64,000 bases of DNA from Anisodus tanguticus (GCA_034509755.1 CM067545.1:43021062-43085061); one strand, 5' to 3'; positions 21,108 through 32,940 are shown, numbered from the stretch's first letter. The notes: a model not told the origin generated them from the sequence alone. Numbers and translations: made by a program.

Positions 21108-21428
21108 ATGAAAAAACATCCATCGTTTAGACAAGTTAGAATGTTAAATCAGATTTTATGGATACATAGAAAGATAATGAGACGATTAGTTATAAACAGA
21201 AATAGTATAGAAATAAGAATAAATGACCAGAATAAAATGATATCTGAAATAAGAAATTCTGAGATAGGATTTACAGACAACCAACTATACCTACTCGAAG
21301 GAATAATAGATAAAAACCTATACTTATACGAAAGATTAACGGAACAGAATAACGAAATAAACCAAATGAATGCGTTTATAGAAAGTATAAAATCAGATTT
21401 GAATGTAGAAATAGAACATTATGGATGA
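21108..21428 (+). CDS. p106 (U3)
   Basis: Open and identical to the U2 protein. Confidence 0.75.
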   Translation: MKKHPSFRQVRMLNQILWIHRKIMRRLVINRNSIEIRINDQNKMISEIRNSEIGFTDNQLYLLEGIIDKNLYLYERLTEQNNEINQMNAFIESIKSDLNVEIEHYG

Positions 21429-21790
21429 AAGTAGATTAACACAACACCAAGCACAAAAAGTACAGTTAGAGAGAATAGCAGAAAAACCGCTTACATATAA
21501 TAGAGATATAAACCAACACATTATGAGTTGTAGAATGGGAATAAAAATTATAGAAGAACAGGAAAACAACTACTAGAACAACATATAAGAATAAATACAC
21601 AGGAAGAAAAAATAACTCGTTAAAGAATTTATCACCCTAAGAGAGGAAAGAATTAGGCAAAAAGATGAAGAAATCGAAAAGATAAGAGAACGAACTTAGC
21701 AAAGGAGATAAGCGAAGAAATGAAATTAGAGAGCTAAAAGAAATTATACACGAACAGTATAGATATATTGATTTGTTAAAATATGGATAA
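21421..21790 (+). pseudogene. p124, interrupted (U3)
   Basis: Lost A in the run near 21565, and changes near 21619, 21635, 21691 and 21715 at CAG/CTG positions. Confidence 0.72.
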
Positions 21791-23058
21791 AGAAAAGCAG
21801 AGTGAATTAGAACCTAAAGACCTTTACTATCAAATGAATACTTATGAAGGAGGAACCAGCCAAACATTAAGTTTCAGACCAGACACTTATCAGAAGATTC
21901 AAGAAGAAAGAGATGAAGTATCAGTAAAGAAAATATTTAAAACAAAATGGTTTGAGAGAAATAAGGAAATAAGATATATTGCCCATAAGCATGAAAATAT
22001 AATTGATACAACGAGTACAAATGGAAAAACCAAGATTAATTTGATAAGTGATGAAGTAATAAAAAGAGAATTAGCCAAACTATCGACTAAAGAAGCAAAG
22101 AAATATAGAAATATTTACTTTGGAGGAGTAGAGTTTACAATAAAAGCATACTTTCAAAAGAACATTGATACACCCATACAGATATATGTATTAGATGACA
22201 GAATACTAGGAAATTTGCAAGATGCATTAATATCAGTAATTAAAGGGAATTTGATATATCAGAAATTAAAATTTACTATACAACCCAGACTTTAGTGTAT
22301 CGCTAAAAGACGAACATAAAGATTTAGCTTTAACATTATATTATAAATTAGATGGAATAGAAATGCCACCAGGAAGCAAAGTAATGAGTATAGAGACTAA
22401 AATGATATACGCCTTAACAGGAAACCATCATATAAGAAAACAACATGAAATGAATATAATAGTACCAAGAATGTACAAAGAAATACTTGAGCAAATAGAG
22501 CATAAGGAAAACTCTAAGATTACTATACCAGAGGAAATATTCATGGATTTTAAAACCAGAACAATGACACCATCAAAAAGACTAATTCCAAGAATAGATG
22601 GATCAAGACTTAGCATAACCAGAGAAGCATTACATAGTTTACCCAGAATAGAACCTAGAACTATAGACTTAATAAATATAGAAAGTAACAGATTAAAAAT
22701 CAAAGTTATAATATTCAAAAATATGATTACTATGGATGGTATAGCAGAAATAAATACTGGAGCAATTAAAAGTTTTATACATATAAACAAGATTAATGAA
22801 AACGAGTGCAGTATAATAGAGCCACAGACTTATAATTATCCAGAAAATGAGAGAGAAATAATAATCACTAAAAGTGTAAATTTAAGATTTAAGATCCAAG
22901 ACTTAGAATATAAGATTAATATTGGAGTAATAGAATATGATAGCTTAAATGAATTATTATTAGGAAGTGATTTTTTATCTATGATTAGTTATAAGATAAA
23001 CAATAACGGAATAGAAATTAATGATCAAGGAAAAACTAGATTTATCAGTAAAATATGA
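21783..23058 (+). pseudogene. Movement protein, single frameshift (U3)
   Basis: Same protein as U2 except for one extra C (ACAACCCAGAC, about 22284), which splits it into two open halves of 170 and about 250 codons. The break abuts a CAG. The N-T-G and LLLGSDFL motifs of the C-terminal domain are present. Confidence 0.85.
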
Positions 23059-23284
23059 ACATACAGTTAAAAATAATAAAGAAGAAACAGAAATTAAAGA
23101 CTATAAAGACGGCCTTATCAGGAGAAATATTCACCACTAAAATACCTAGAGTACGAGCGCCAAAGAAATGAAATTAGAAAAAGACATAGAACAGTTGGAA
23201 AAACAATGCGAAAAGTTTAGTAAGATTTGGATAGACGTAGGTAACGGATGGAAGAAACGAATAAACAACCCTGATTATGAATAA
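23055..23284 (+). pseudogene. p76, interrupted (U3)
   Basis: Altered at 23131-23155 as in U2. Confidence 0.6.
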
Positions 23285-23712
23285 TAACGAAAAAGTAAAT
23301 GCGTTATGGGAAGAAATAATATTAAAAGAAAAAATGAAAAGTATATTACTACTAATGGATGAAGTAAAAGATAATCAAAATAAAACCCAACAAATGATTA
23401 GAGAAGAATTAACTAACTTATGGAATGTATCATAAATACCAACGTTTAAATTAATATTAGAAAAATTGAATATGTTATTAGAAGAAAAAAGCAAAGGTAA
23501 ACAAAAAGAACCTAGTGAAGAAGCAAGTACAAGCAAGGAAACAACTATAGCAAGGACAACTACGCATAAACCGAAATAGTACCAATAGATGCTTGGAGAA
23601 GAAGTAAAATACCGATAATGGTAGATATCGTAAAATAAAGCCTAGATTATCAAAAGAGGTAATAGAAACTTTAGACGGAATAGCAAAACTGAATAAAGAA
23701 GGAAAGTTCTAA
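23277..23712 (+). pseudogene. p145, interrupted (U3)
   Basis: An in-frame TAA at 23433-23435 (TCATAAATA where other copies have TCAGAAATA) and two one-base losses near 23573 and 23630. Confidence 0.65.
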
Positions 23713-25777
23713 TGGAACCAAGCGCGATTACGTTCTTAAAAACTCACGGTAAAGATATTATAGAAAAAGAATGACATAAATACGAGCCTATAAGATCAAA
23801 ACCTATAAAGGAAGAAAAACCTAAAGAAGTAAAAATGCCCGTAAAGGAAACAGAAAAAACGACTTATGAATACCTAAATCTGAGATTGGATAAACAAGAA
23901 CGACATATTAGTGAATTAAAACTAGAAAATTTAAACTTAAAATCAAGCGATAATGCGAGAATGGTATGACAAATACAAAAAGTATAAGAGAAAGCATAAG
24001 AATACGAATACTCTTCTAAAAGAAACAAAAGTAGAACTAAGAGAAACAAAGGAAGAATTAAAAGAAGTAAAACAAGAAGTATTAGAACTCAGAGAAGAAA
24101 TACAAATCCTGAGAGAACAATTAGCTGAATTAAAAAATAAAAAGAAAAAAGTACGAAAGATAAGATTAAGTGATGAAACTGACTCGAGTAGCGATAGTAC
24201 AGATAATAATGAACAACCTAGCCAAGAATTACAAGTAGTAGAGTTCATAGAAGAAGAAAACTCCGAAGACACAGAAATAATAAAAGAAAATAACCAAATA
24301 TTAGAAGCTTTACACCACAGAAAAAGAGTAAATGCGATAATAGAAGAAGAACCAGATAGTGATATAGAAGATGATTACAATGGACCTATAGAAACGGAAA
24401 TTGAATCAGAAAATATAATTAATGAAGATGCAGATGACTATCCGGAAGAAGACTTAATAGACCCTAATCTAGAAGTCATAAATAGAAGGACAACAAGATT
24501 ACCAGATCATATACCTATAGGACAGCAAGCAGAATTCAAAGAATTTGTAGGATCAATGACCCAAGGAGTAAATTATAACGGATATTTTCTAGAATTAGAC
24601 AATGTGTATGATGAACAAGAAGTAGGAAGAAGAATTACAGACTGGAATTTAGGAATGTATATAGCATTAATGAATAGCACTCGGACGAAAAACCTAGATT
24701 ACATGTATGATTTAATATCTAAGACATTAATCGGAAAAGCGACATATTGGATAGAATCAATAGCATATCAAATGAGAGGAGAAGTTTTAAGCCATGCAAC
24801 GATTGGAAATCAATGTTAATGATTTTCGATTTACTATTAAAAAGAGAATTCTTAGGCGAAAAATGGTTAGTAGCCCGAGAAAATGTATTAGCAGAAAGGA
24901 AAACAGAGATTATTATGAACCTGAATAATATGAGATGTTGTAAGATTAACAAATTGCCAGAATACACAATTAGCTTTAGTAAATTCTTTTATGAAGCTAG
25001 ATTTTTACCAGAAGAAGGAATAATTTATCAACAACTATATTATGATCATTTACCTATACCATATAATATCGAGATATCAAAAGAATACGTACAGTTAGAA
25101 CCTAAGGAAAACACCCTAGGAGAAAGAATACGCGTCTTAAGAGCATATCTAATAAGAAAATGCGAAGAATATAGATTACAGCAAAAGATTAAAAAAGATA
25201 AGAAAATAGGATTGAGAGAGATATGTGGATTTACAGAAAGAAGATTAATATTCGGATGCGATGATAAAAGGAAAGAAAAGAAATACAGAAAACATAAAAA
25301 ACATAGAAAATACATGGATAAGTATGATGGAGATCATAAAGACAAGAAATATAAATATAAAAAGTATAAGAAAAGATCTAATTATAAACCTTATAAGAAA
25401 AAGAGGTTTAAAAGATATAGAAATAACCAAGATACAAGGAATAAATTCAGATATAAAAGAAAATTCAGAAGAAGAAGAAATGTAAACCCTATAGAAGAAG
25501 ATAAAACCAAGACTAAAGAAGAAAAGGTTAAAGAATGTAAATGCTGGAATTGCAATGAGAAAGGACACTATGCAAATAAGTGCCCAAAGCTAAAGAAGGC
25601 AGGAGTAAAATACATAAATACGAACGCTTTATAATGAGTTTACAACAGATTAAAGAAGATAATAATAAATGGTATGATTATGAAGACTTTTATATTAGTG
25701 AAACAGATGAAGAATCAGAAACAGAAAAAGTAAGTTATATCAACCAACAATCCGACAGTGAAGATAGTTCTGAATAA
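23712..25777 (+). pseudogene. Coat protein, few interruptions (U3)
   Basis: An in-frame TGA at about 23771, a frame change at 23957 and a one-base loss at 24800. The 288 codons from 23953 and the 295 codons from 24747 are open in overlapping frames. A further break lies near 25622. CWNCNEKGHYANKC is intact. Confidence 0.87.
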
Positions 25778-25778
25778 A

Positions 25779-26096
25779 ATGAATACGCTAGAAAGACAGA
25801 AAAGAGAGCTGATGAGAGAAAGAGAATACTGGATACAATGCGAAGAACATACTAGACACAAACTGATTATAACTTCTACGATTAATGAGACTGGAAGTAT
25901 GTACTATAATGATAGGTACAGAAAAATTACCCAGAGATTAGCAAAGATTAGAGAAGAGATGAATAAAATACATTGGAAGCAAATAGAAATTACTAGATTA
26001 ATCGAAGAAGCAATGAGAAACGAAGAGGTTAGACAGGAAGTACAGGAATACGAACAAGATGAAGAACTCAACAGAAGATTAGATGAACCTGACTAA
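25779..26096 (+). CDS. p105 (U3)
   Basis: Open, 105 aa; differs from U2 by two conservative changes. Abuts the Pol ATG. Confidence 0.65.
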   Translation: MNTLERQKRELMREREYWIQCEEHTRHKLIITSTINETGSMYYNDRYRKITQRLAKIREEMNKIHWKQIEITRLIEEAMRNEEVRQEVQEYEQDEELNRRLDEPD

Positions 26097-27954
26097 ATGG
26101 TAGCAATACATATAGAAACCCATATAGAATATAAACCGAATAAAATGCTTAAGCAAAAGATATTCATTGATAGCGGAGCGAACATATGCTTAGCTAGAAA
26201 AGATGTATTAGAATCACATAGATGGAAAAGATCTAGAATCCATAGAGCTAAGGTATCGAGATTTAATGAGCAATCTAAAGAATTAGATATAATTGCAGAA
26301 AATATGAGAATTGTATTAGGAAAAACTATTTTCAAAATACCAATCGTATACCAACTAGACAATATGAAACAACAAGTTTTATTAGGAAACAACTTCCTAG
26401 ATTATTTCAAAACTCAAGTGATTAATAAGAATACATTTTGTCTACAATCCCCCGTAATAAATGGATTATACTAAAGAGAATATTACCAGTCAACACCATT
26501 AGATTATGTACGATTAAAATGGAACGCCAGAATAATTTAGAGCTTTTAAAAGAGAAGTATTTAGGAATGTTAAAAAACAACTTTGGAGAAAATCCAATGC
26601 AACTTTGGGAAAAGGAAAAGATATATGGAGAAATAAAATTAATAGACTCAAGTGATTTAGTTAGAACAAAACCCATAAGATATAGCCCAACGGATCAAAA
26701 AGAATTCGAAATACAGATTAAAGAACTATTAGATATGAAAGTAATAAAAGAGAGTAAGAGTCCTCATAGTAGCCCAGCCTTTTTAGTAAGGAAACATAAT
26801 GAGCTAAAGCGAGGAAAAGCCAGATTAGTAATTGATTATCGAGAATTGAATAAAAAGACTATTTTTGATGGATACTTTCTACCCTATAAAAGAAATCTCA
26901 TTAACAGATTAGGAAATAAAAAATGGTTTAGCAAATTCGACTGTAAAAGTGGATTTTGGCAGATTAAATTGACTAATGAATCTAAACCTTTAACAGCATT
27001 CAGTGCTCCTCAAGGACACTATGAATGGAATGTACTACCAATGGGATTAAAAAATGCACCGCAAATCTTTCAAAGAAGAATGGATCAAGTGTTTAGAAAG
27101 CTTGCAGACTTTTGTATCATATATGTTGATGATATATTAGTTTACAGCGGCAGCTTAGAAGATCATATCAAACATATAGAGCAATTCATTGAAACGATTA
27201 ACCAACATGGAATACTTTTAATCAAAAAAGAAATCGAAATATTCAAGAATACTATTGAATTCCTAGGCTACATTGTGGATAGCGAGGGAATACAATTACA
27301 GGAACATGTGGTAACAAAGATTAAAAACTTCAAAGAATGATTAGAGAACAAAAGAGAAGTACAGCAATTTCTTGGAGTGATCAATTATGCAGCAGATCAT
27401 ATAAAAGATCTACCATATTTGAGAAAGCCACTGCAGGATTTAATTAAAAAGGATGTGACCTTTGAATGGAAAGAAGAGCACACCCAGGCGATTAACAAGA
27501 TTAAGGATAAGGTAAAATCATTACCAAAACACGAGTACCAACTGATCAAGACCAATTAGAACTCTTTACAGATGCTAGTGACATAGGATGGGGAGCCGTT
27601 CTAATAGCATATGATAAAGAAGATGTTGATAAAGAAAAGATATTAATTTGTGGATATGGAGGAGGAACATGGAAACCTAATGAGAAGAATTATCACATAA
27701 ATGAAAAGGAATTATTGGCGGTAAAATTTGGAATTAAAAGATTTCATTACCATTTACTACCAGTAAAGTTTATTGTTAGAACTGATAATACTCAGGTAAA
27801 GGCATTTATTACAAACAGAATAGATCCATTACCAGAATTGAATAAAAGAAGAAAATGGCAATCATTCTTTTGTTGTTATGATTTTATTGTTAAGAATATA
27901 TCTGGAACTAAAAATGTTTTAGCTGATTTTCTTAGCAGATATAATGTCGATTAA
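26097..27954 (+). pseudogene. Pol (PR-RT-RNase H), few interruptions (U3)
   Basis: Second pol haplotype (NKKWFSKF, six A's before TGCACC). Breaks: a base lost near 26453 (CCCGTAAT), changes at 27222-27235, a TGA at about 27337 and a shift at 27532. The 300 codons from 26438 are open and include the RT core up to YVDD. The end reads SRYNVD and overlaps the TAV-like start by 11 nt. Confidence 0.9.
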
Positions 27955-28933
27955 CAACGAAGACTTCGAAGAATACATAGTCAAGGCTATGCAAGAGATT
28001 ATAAAAACAAACGAAATACTGATTACCCGATTACAAGAAAATACCAAAACCATCGGAACATTAGCAGAAGCCATTAGAGATTTTATTAAATTCAAAACCT
28101 TACAAAGAGAAACCTCACAAAAAACACCGATTACCATACCACCACTACAACAGAAAACCTTTGTACCATTCTCATCTAAACTTGCAAAAATGCCATCAGC
28201 TATACCCTCAACATCAGCAACGGTATCCATGGCAGACAATCTAAAGTATAGGCCTGAAATGATTACTGCTTATGAAAAGATTAATAAATTCTATGACTAT
28301 AAGACTAACCCTGATATTGTACGCAGTGCTAAACTGAGTAAATATCCAAGATTTATTTGCAGTGAAAAGGCAAATCCGAATATTGTAGAACGATTATTCA
28401 CCTACGGATTTATTGACAAAATCATCACCGACGATAAAATGATCAACCTCACCAAGCTACCACAGATTATCACCAGATCAACAGAACTCATGATGGAATC
28501 CTTTGGCAAAGGGATCTATGGAATACAAATTTTAGATGCATCAACCGATTTAAAGGGAAAGCCAATTGTAATTTGTCAGATTTTTAAGACAGGAAGGAAC
28601 AGCACCATAAGCGGGGATGATAAAAACTTGAATATGACAATTCCCTGTGCACTGGACAAATTCCATGACTGGATAAGTACCAAAAGAGTATTTGGATTAA
28701 TGACATTAAAAACTAGAATAGAGGACATGCTACGAAACCGGAAGGCATCCGTAATTGGATCCTCCAAAGGAGGAGATGTAGAAGAGATTATGACCCTTTA
28801 CTACGACAATGACATCGAGGTAAAGGAGACTACTGAATTGACACTTCTATTAGACAAGATTACCAACCTAAAGCATACCCATGCTGAGGAGACTATCAGA
28901 ATATATAAAACCATGACTGAACAAAAACGATGA
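27944..28933 (+). CDS. TAV / viroplasmin-like protein, 329 aa (U4)
   Basis: Fully open. The start overlaps the pol stop; the gene lies between Pol and the intergenic region, where caulimovirids with separate genes keep the translation transactivator/inclusion-body protein. N-terminus helical (residues 1-60), then a Thr/Pro/Gln linker (about 60-95), then a folded-looking domain (about 100-260) including a KYPRFICSEKANPNIVERLF stretch and YGFIDKII, and a helical C-terminus. No zinc finger. I see no textbook signature, so the assignment rests on position, size and loose likeness. The p8/p12 pair takes its place in all other units. Confidence 0.6.
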   Translation: MSINNEDFEEYIVKAMQEIIKTNEILITRLQENTKTIGTLAEAIRDFIKFKTLQRETSQKTPITIPPLQQKTFVPFSSKLAKMPSAIPSTSATVSMADNLKYRPEMITAYEKINKFYDYKTNPDIVRSAKLSKYPRFICSEKANPNIVERLFTYGFIDKIITDDKMINLTKLPQIITRSTELMMESFGKGIYGIQILDASTDLKGKPIVICQIFKTGRNSTISGDDKNLNMTIPCALDKFHDWISTKRVFGLMTLKTRIEDMLRNRKASVIGSSKGGDVEEIMTLYYDNDIEVKETTELTLLLDKITNLKHTHAEETIRIYKTMTEQKR

Positions 28934-29060
28934 CCAATAATCAAAACAGAGACGGTATCAACGTCTACTGACAGTATTAAGAAAGAACAGAGTCCTGATC
29001 CTTTTGACTAAGGAGGGAAAACAGATTATCTTTGCAGGTACAATGTAACCTTTGCGAAAG
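28934..29060 (+). other. Intergenic region after the TAV-like gene
   Basis: AT-rich. From 28996 it carries a diverged form of the block found after p12 (CCTTTTGACTAAGGAGGG, then TACAATGTAA). No gene seen. Confidence 0.6.
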
Positions 29061-29500
29061 AGGCCTTATGGCCTGGAGAGATTATGGCTTCACAGCCCAA
29101 AAGATTACAATACTGGTGATCCAGGAAAAGAGGTCCATAGTGACCCAATAGATTATGGCCCAACGTAGTGTTTCATACTACGATAAAGCCCAACAGCATA
29201 TCAATTAGGGAATGTAGTTTACTACATAACCCATAAAAGAGGTCCTACGGACCCAAAAGGATTACGGCCTAACGGCCCAAACAGACTAATTACTGGTAAA
29301 ACCAGAAAAGAGGTCATAATTGACCCAAAAGAATATGGCCCAACATAGTTTAAACTATGGTAAAGCCCAAAACCCGGTAACACGGAAAAGGGGACTTATT
29401 GACCCAAAAGAATATGGCCCAATGTAGTTTAAACTACGGAAAGCCCAAACAAAAGAGGCCTTAGTGCCCAAAATCAGATTATGGCCTTACAGCCCAAAAC
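29061..29500 (+). repeat. Intergenic array of short hairpins, diverged version (U4)
   Basis: Same architecture as U1 with different stems that still pair: GGTCCTACGGACC, CTGGTGATCCAG, CTGGTAAAACCAG, CCGGTAACACGG, CATAGTTTAAACTATG (U1 has TGTAGTTTAAACTACA). One module is repeated (AAAAGAATATGGCCCAA at about 29325 and 29408). Paired changes between U1 and U4 are direct support for base pairing. Confidence 0.78.
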
Positions 29501-29639
29501 ATGATTATTCAGTCACCATTGATTAAACAAAAATCAACCGGACAGCTGGAAAGTATTACACAGGAAAGCCGCCCGACAAGAATATGACAGCAGCCACTCT
29601 GGATGGACAGCTGCCAGAATAGCCAAATAAAGACAACAG

Positions 29640-29894
29640 CTTTGCGAAAAGCAGCGGACAAGGAACTATTACCTTTACGACTTTTTGGAAAGCAAAAGAC
29701 TAAACGACAAAACAACTTTACGGAAAGGAGCAGACAAGGCACTGTGGACACTGTAGCCTTTATGACTTTTGTAAAAGTATTTTGTCTGACGATTCTTGTT
29801 TGATTATCTTTTTACTTTACGACTTTTGAAAAAGTAATATCGTTTACTTTTAAAAAGCGATGAATAGTGAATAGCCGAGGTTATCTATATAAGG
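29640..29894 (+). promoter_or_regulatory. Pregenomic RNA promoter (U4)
   Basis: TATATAAGG at 29886-29894; TTTACGACTTT blocks upstream. The region before about 29640 differs from U1. Confidence 0.72.
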
Positions 29895-29919
29895 AGCCTC
29901 TTCTAAAGACGAAGATTCA

Positions 29920-30623
29920 TTCGAAAAAATCTGAAATACAATCCTTACACAAATTCTCTCTATGTTTAGCTAAAGAACCCTTTAGTCTATAATCCAAAGG
30001 TCATCCAAGAACATCATAAGACTAATCGAATATCATCCAAGAACACCTTAAGAATAATCTTATATTAACTAAGAGTATCATAAAGACATAGATTAAATAC
30101 TTTGAAAACTTATGATTAGAACCATACTAGTAAAAGGACAACACCGGCAGGAAGACGATCAGAGGATACCCATAACTGACTCCCATGCTCCCAGGCGAAA
30201 GAGTACCCACGGCGGAAGGCAAAGGGGAAATACAGGCCATAGGAGGGTAGAGACTACTTTGGTGATTTGATTATCTGCTGAAAGGTATGTGCTTGAACTA
30301 TGTGTTTCTAATTATGATTTTGATAAGTATATTATCTTGTTATTATGCTGCTTAGATGTTGATATTAGATTATGATTATACTGTTCCAACGTTGATATAG
30401 ATTATACTGTTGATGTTTGAATGTTTGATATAGGATTATAGACTTGATTAATAAAAAATGATGAAGAACTTAAGAATACCCTTAAGATTACCTACCCGAT
30501 TACATGCTTATCATATGATTAACTATGAAAAATGTTTGATTAAACAGATTACCGTCTATGTTCTAGCCTCTAGGAGTATATAGATGAAGAAAAGATCCGC
30601 AGACCAGCCCGGTCAGAAATTGG
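29920..30623 (+). promoter_or_regulatory. Truncated leader ending in the PBS (U4)
   Basis: AATAAA at 30450-30455. Nearly identical to the U1 leader up to GAAATTGG, then lost at the spacer. Only the first three PBS bases (30621-30623) remain. Confidence 0.75.
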
Positions 30624-30760
30624 ATTTTACCGATGCTGAAGATAGCTTGCTTACCAAGCCGCCCCCGTGCTTTCGAGCGATTCTCCCCGCAAAAGGCAGA
30701 TCTTTTTCTTTCTATCTCGGTCTCGGTTTAGCATCATATATCGCTCTGGAGAGCATTTTT
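30624..30760. other. Non-viral spacer at the inversion point
   Basis: About 137 bp that match no other part of the window, with a less AT-rich look than the virus. On the left the viral sequence ends in the PBS. On the right it resumes in the opposite orientation about 30 bp short of the PBS. It could be host DNA, filler copied during end-joining, or a piece of another element. No gene is recognisable. Confidence 0.8.
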
Positions 30761-31443
30761 CGGATCTTTTCTTCATCTATATACCCCTAGAGGCTAGAAC
30801 ATAGACGGTAATCTGTTTAATCAAACATTTTTCAGAGTTAATCATATGATAAGCATGTAATCGGGTAGGTAATCTTAAGGGTATTCTTAAGTTCTTCATC
30901 ATTTTTTATTAATCAAGTCTATAATCCTATATCAAACATTCAAACATCAACAGTATAATCTATATCAACGTCGGAACAGTATAATCATAATCTAATATCA
31001 ACATCTAAGCAAAGATAATAACAAGATAATATACTTATCAAAATCATAATTAGAAACACATAGTTCAAGCACATACCTTTCAAATAGATAATCAAATCAC
31101 CAAAGTAGTATCTACCCTCCTATGGCCTGTATTTCCCCTTTGCCTTCCGCCGTGGGTACTCTTTCGCCTGGGAGCATGGGAGTCGAGTTATGGGTATCCT
31201 CTCGATCGTCTTCCTGCCGCCGTTGTCCTTTTACTAGTATGGTTCTAATCATAAGTTTTCAAAGTATTTAATCTATGTCTTTATGATACTCTTAGTTAAT
31301 ATAAGATTATTCTTAAGGTGTTCTTGGATGATATTCGATTAGTCTTATGATGTTCTTGGATGACCTTTGGATTATAAACTAAAGGGTTCTTTAGCTAAAC
31401 ATAGAGAGAATTTGTGTAAGGATTGTATTTCGAATTTTTCGAA
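30761..31443 (-). promoter_or_regulatory. Truncated leader facing the spacer (D1)
   Basis: Minus-strand leader with its AATAAA at 30905-30910. It stops about 30 bp before the PBS would begin, so transcripts from the D1 promoter run into the spacer and then into the antisense of U4. Confidence 0.72.
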
Positions 31444-31468
31444 TGATCCTTCGTCTTGACAAGAGGCT

Positions 31469-31800
31469 CCTTATATAGATAACCTCGACTATTCACTATT
31501 CATTGCTTTTTAAAAGTAAACAAGATTACTTTTTCAAAAGTCGTAAAGTAAACAATAATCAAACAAGAATCGACAAAATACTTTTACAAAAGTCATAAAG
31601 GCTACAGTGTCCACAGTGCCTTGTCTGCTCCTTTCCGTAAAGTTGTTTTGTCGTTTAGTCTTTTGCTTTCCAAAAAGTCGTAAAGGCAACAGTGCCTGTC
31701 TGCTACTTTCCGTAAAGCTGTTTTGTCGCATTCGGTTATCCCGTCACCGTCCATTCGCCTTTGGCGTTATCCGGCGATTTGGTCACCGTCATAATCCGGC
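31469..31800 (-). promoter_or_regulatory. Pregenomic RNA promoter (D1)
   Basis: TATATAAGG on the minus strand at 31469-31477; promoter repeats to about 31740. It points toward U4 and has no viral gene downstream. Confidence 0.7.
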
Positions 31801-31932
31801 ATGACTTTCTTGTGAGAAATGTCATTTTCTTGGCGGGTCGTCGTTCGTTTATTACTTTCCGGCTGTCCGGTTAGTAATCTTTTGGAAATATCTGTTGTGG
31901 ATATTCCGTGATATTCAATTGTAATCATCTTT

Positions 31933-32338
31933 TTGGGCCGTAAGGCCATAATCATATTGGGCACTAAGGCCTCTTTCATTTGGGCTTTCTGTAGTTTAAA
32001 CTACATTGGGCCATATTCTTCTGGGTCTGTTATGACCTCTTTTCTGAGTTAACAGTGTTTAATTAGTTTTGGGTCGTGAGACCATAATCTTTGGGCCATA
32101 AGGCCATAATCCTTTTGGGTCCTGAGGACCTCTTTTTCTAGGTTACAAGTAGTAAACTACATGCTCCCTGCCATGATAATCTTTTTTGGGCTTTACCATA
32201 GTATGAAACACTACGTTGGGCCATAATCTGGTTTGGGCCATAAGCCTCTTTTAGATTTCAAATAGATTAAATCTAAATGATATCTTTAATAATCTTTTGG
32301 GCTGTTAAGCCATAATCTTTTCAGGCCATAAGGCCTTT
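31933..32338 (-). repeat. Intergenic array of short hairpins (D1)
   Basis: Same stems as U1, including GGTCCTCAGGACC and GTAGTTTAAACTAC. Confidence 0.7.
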
Positions 32339-32442
32339 TCGCTAGGGTTTACATTGTACCTGCCAAAATAATCGCTTTTCCTCCTCATTCAAAAGGATCG
32401 GGATGAAATCAAAATATATTTGGTTTCTTTTATATTAATCAC

Positions 32443-32749
32443 CTAATAATGTGATGAGTAGTCTTTGAGTAGCCAATCAAAGAACTCGTATGCTTGTTTC
32501 TCTTCCATTTATTAGATATTTAATATAATCAATAGTTCGATAAATGCTAATCATTTTATTCACTATTACTTGTCTGACAATTATGTTGCCTTGATTATCT
32601 AGTAATTCAGATGGCTTCATTTCGTTGTAATAGAGTAATTCTTTCCGGGCTATCTTTAGTTTTTCACAAAGGATATTCCTTTCAATGACATATTGCAACC
32701 TGTCTCTATTCAGTTCTCTGATTTGGTTGAATGAAGGATAGGTTTTCAT
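32443..32749 (-). pseudogene. p12, interrupted near its end (D1)
   Basis: Open for 89 codons to about 32487, then a CAAAG in place of CAG shifts the frame. Confidence 0.62.
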
Positions 32750-32940
32750 ACTGATCTTTCGCCGCTGCTAATCTTGAGATGTTTCCTTAGCTTGCTGTTG
32801 CATAAAACATCATGGTTAATCATAAACATTAATAATATAATCTTGAGATATTTCCTCAGCTTGTTGCTGCATAAAATATCATAGTTAGTTAAATAATCTT
32901 TGTTAGTCTTCTTGGCTATAGTCTCTTTTTGTTTAGTCAT
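32746..32940 (-). CDS. p8 (D1)
   Basis: Open, one residue differs (Asn for Ser in CSNKLRK). Confidence 0.58.
   Translation of the reverse strand: MTKQKETIAKKTNKDYLTNYDILCSNKLRKYLKIILLMFMINHDVLCNSKLRKHLKISSGERSV

Larger units (their letters stand above)
18601..27908 (+). mobile_element. Endogenous pararetrovirus unit U3 (full length, no TAV)
   Basis: Third direct copy, 9308 bp. Its left half (p8, p12, promoter, p124) carries many small indels, while its right half (MP end, CP core, p105, Pol) is cleaner. Its pol has the second haplotype (six A's, Lys in place of Ile before the WFSKF motif). It runs without a break into the TAV-bearing unit U4. Confidence 0.95.
27909..30623 (+). mobile_element. 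Partial pararetrovirus unit U4 carrying a TAV-like gene
   Basis: Continues from the pol of U3 but has a 329-aa gene where the other units have p8 and p12. The intergenic region up to about 29.6 kb is a diverged version of that in U1-U3. From about 29.85 kb (promoter and leader) it is almost identical to them. Viral sequence stops at the TGG of the primer-binding site (30621-30623). Few of the small indels that break other units are seen here. Confidence 0.93.

Noticed and set aside
30584..30790. 68-codon open frame from the leader ATG through the spacer
   Set aside because: It runs from viral leader into unrelated spacer and then inverted leader; a chance frame at a rearrangement point.
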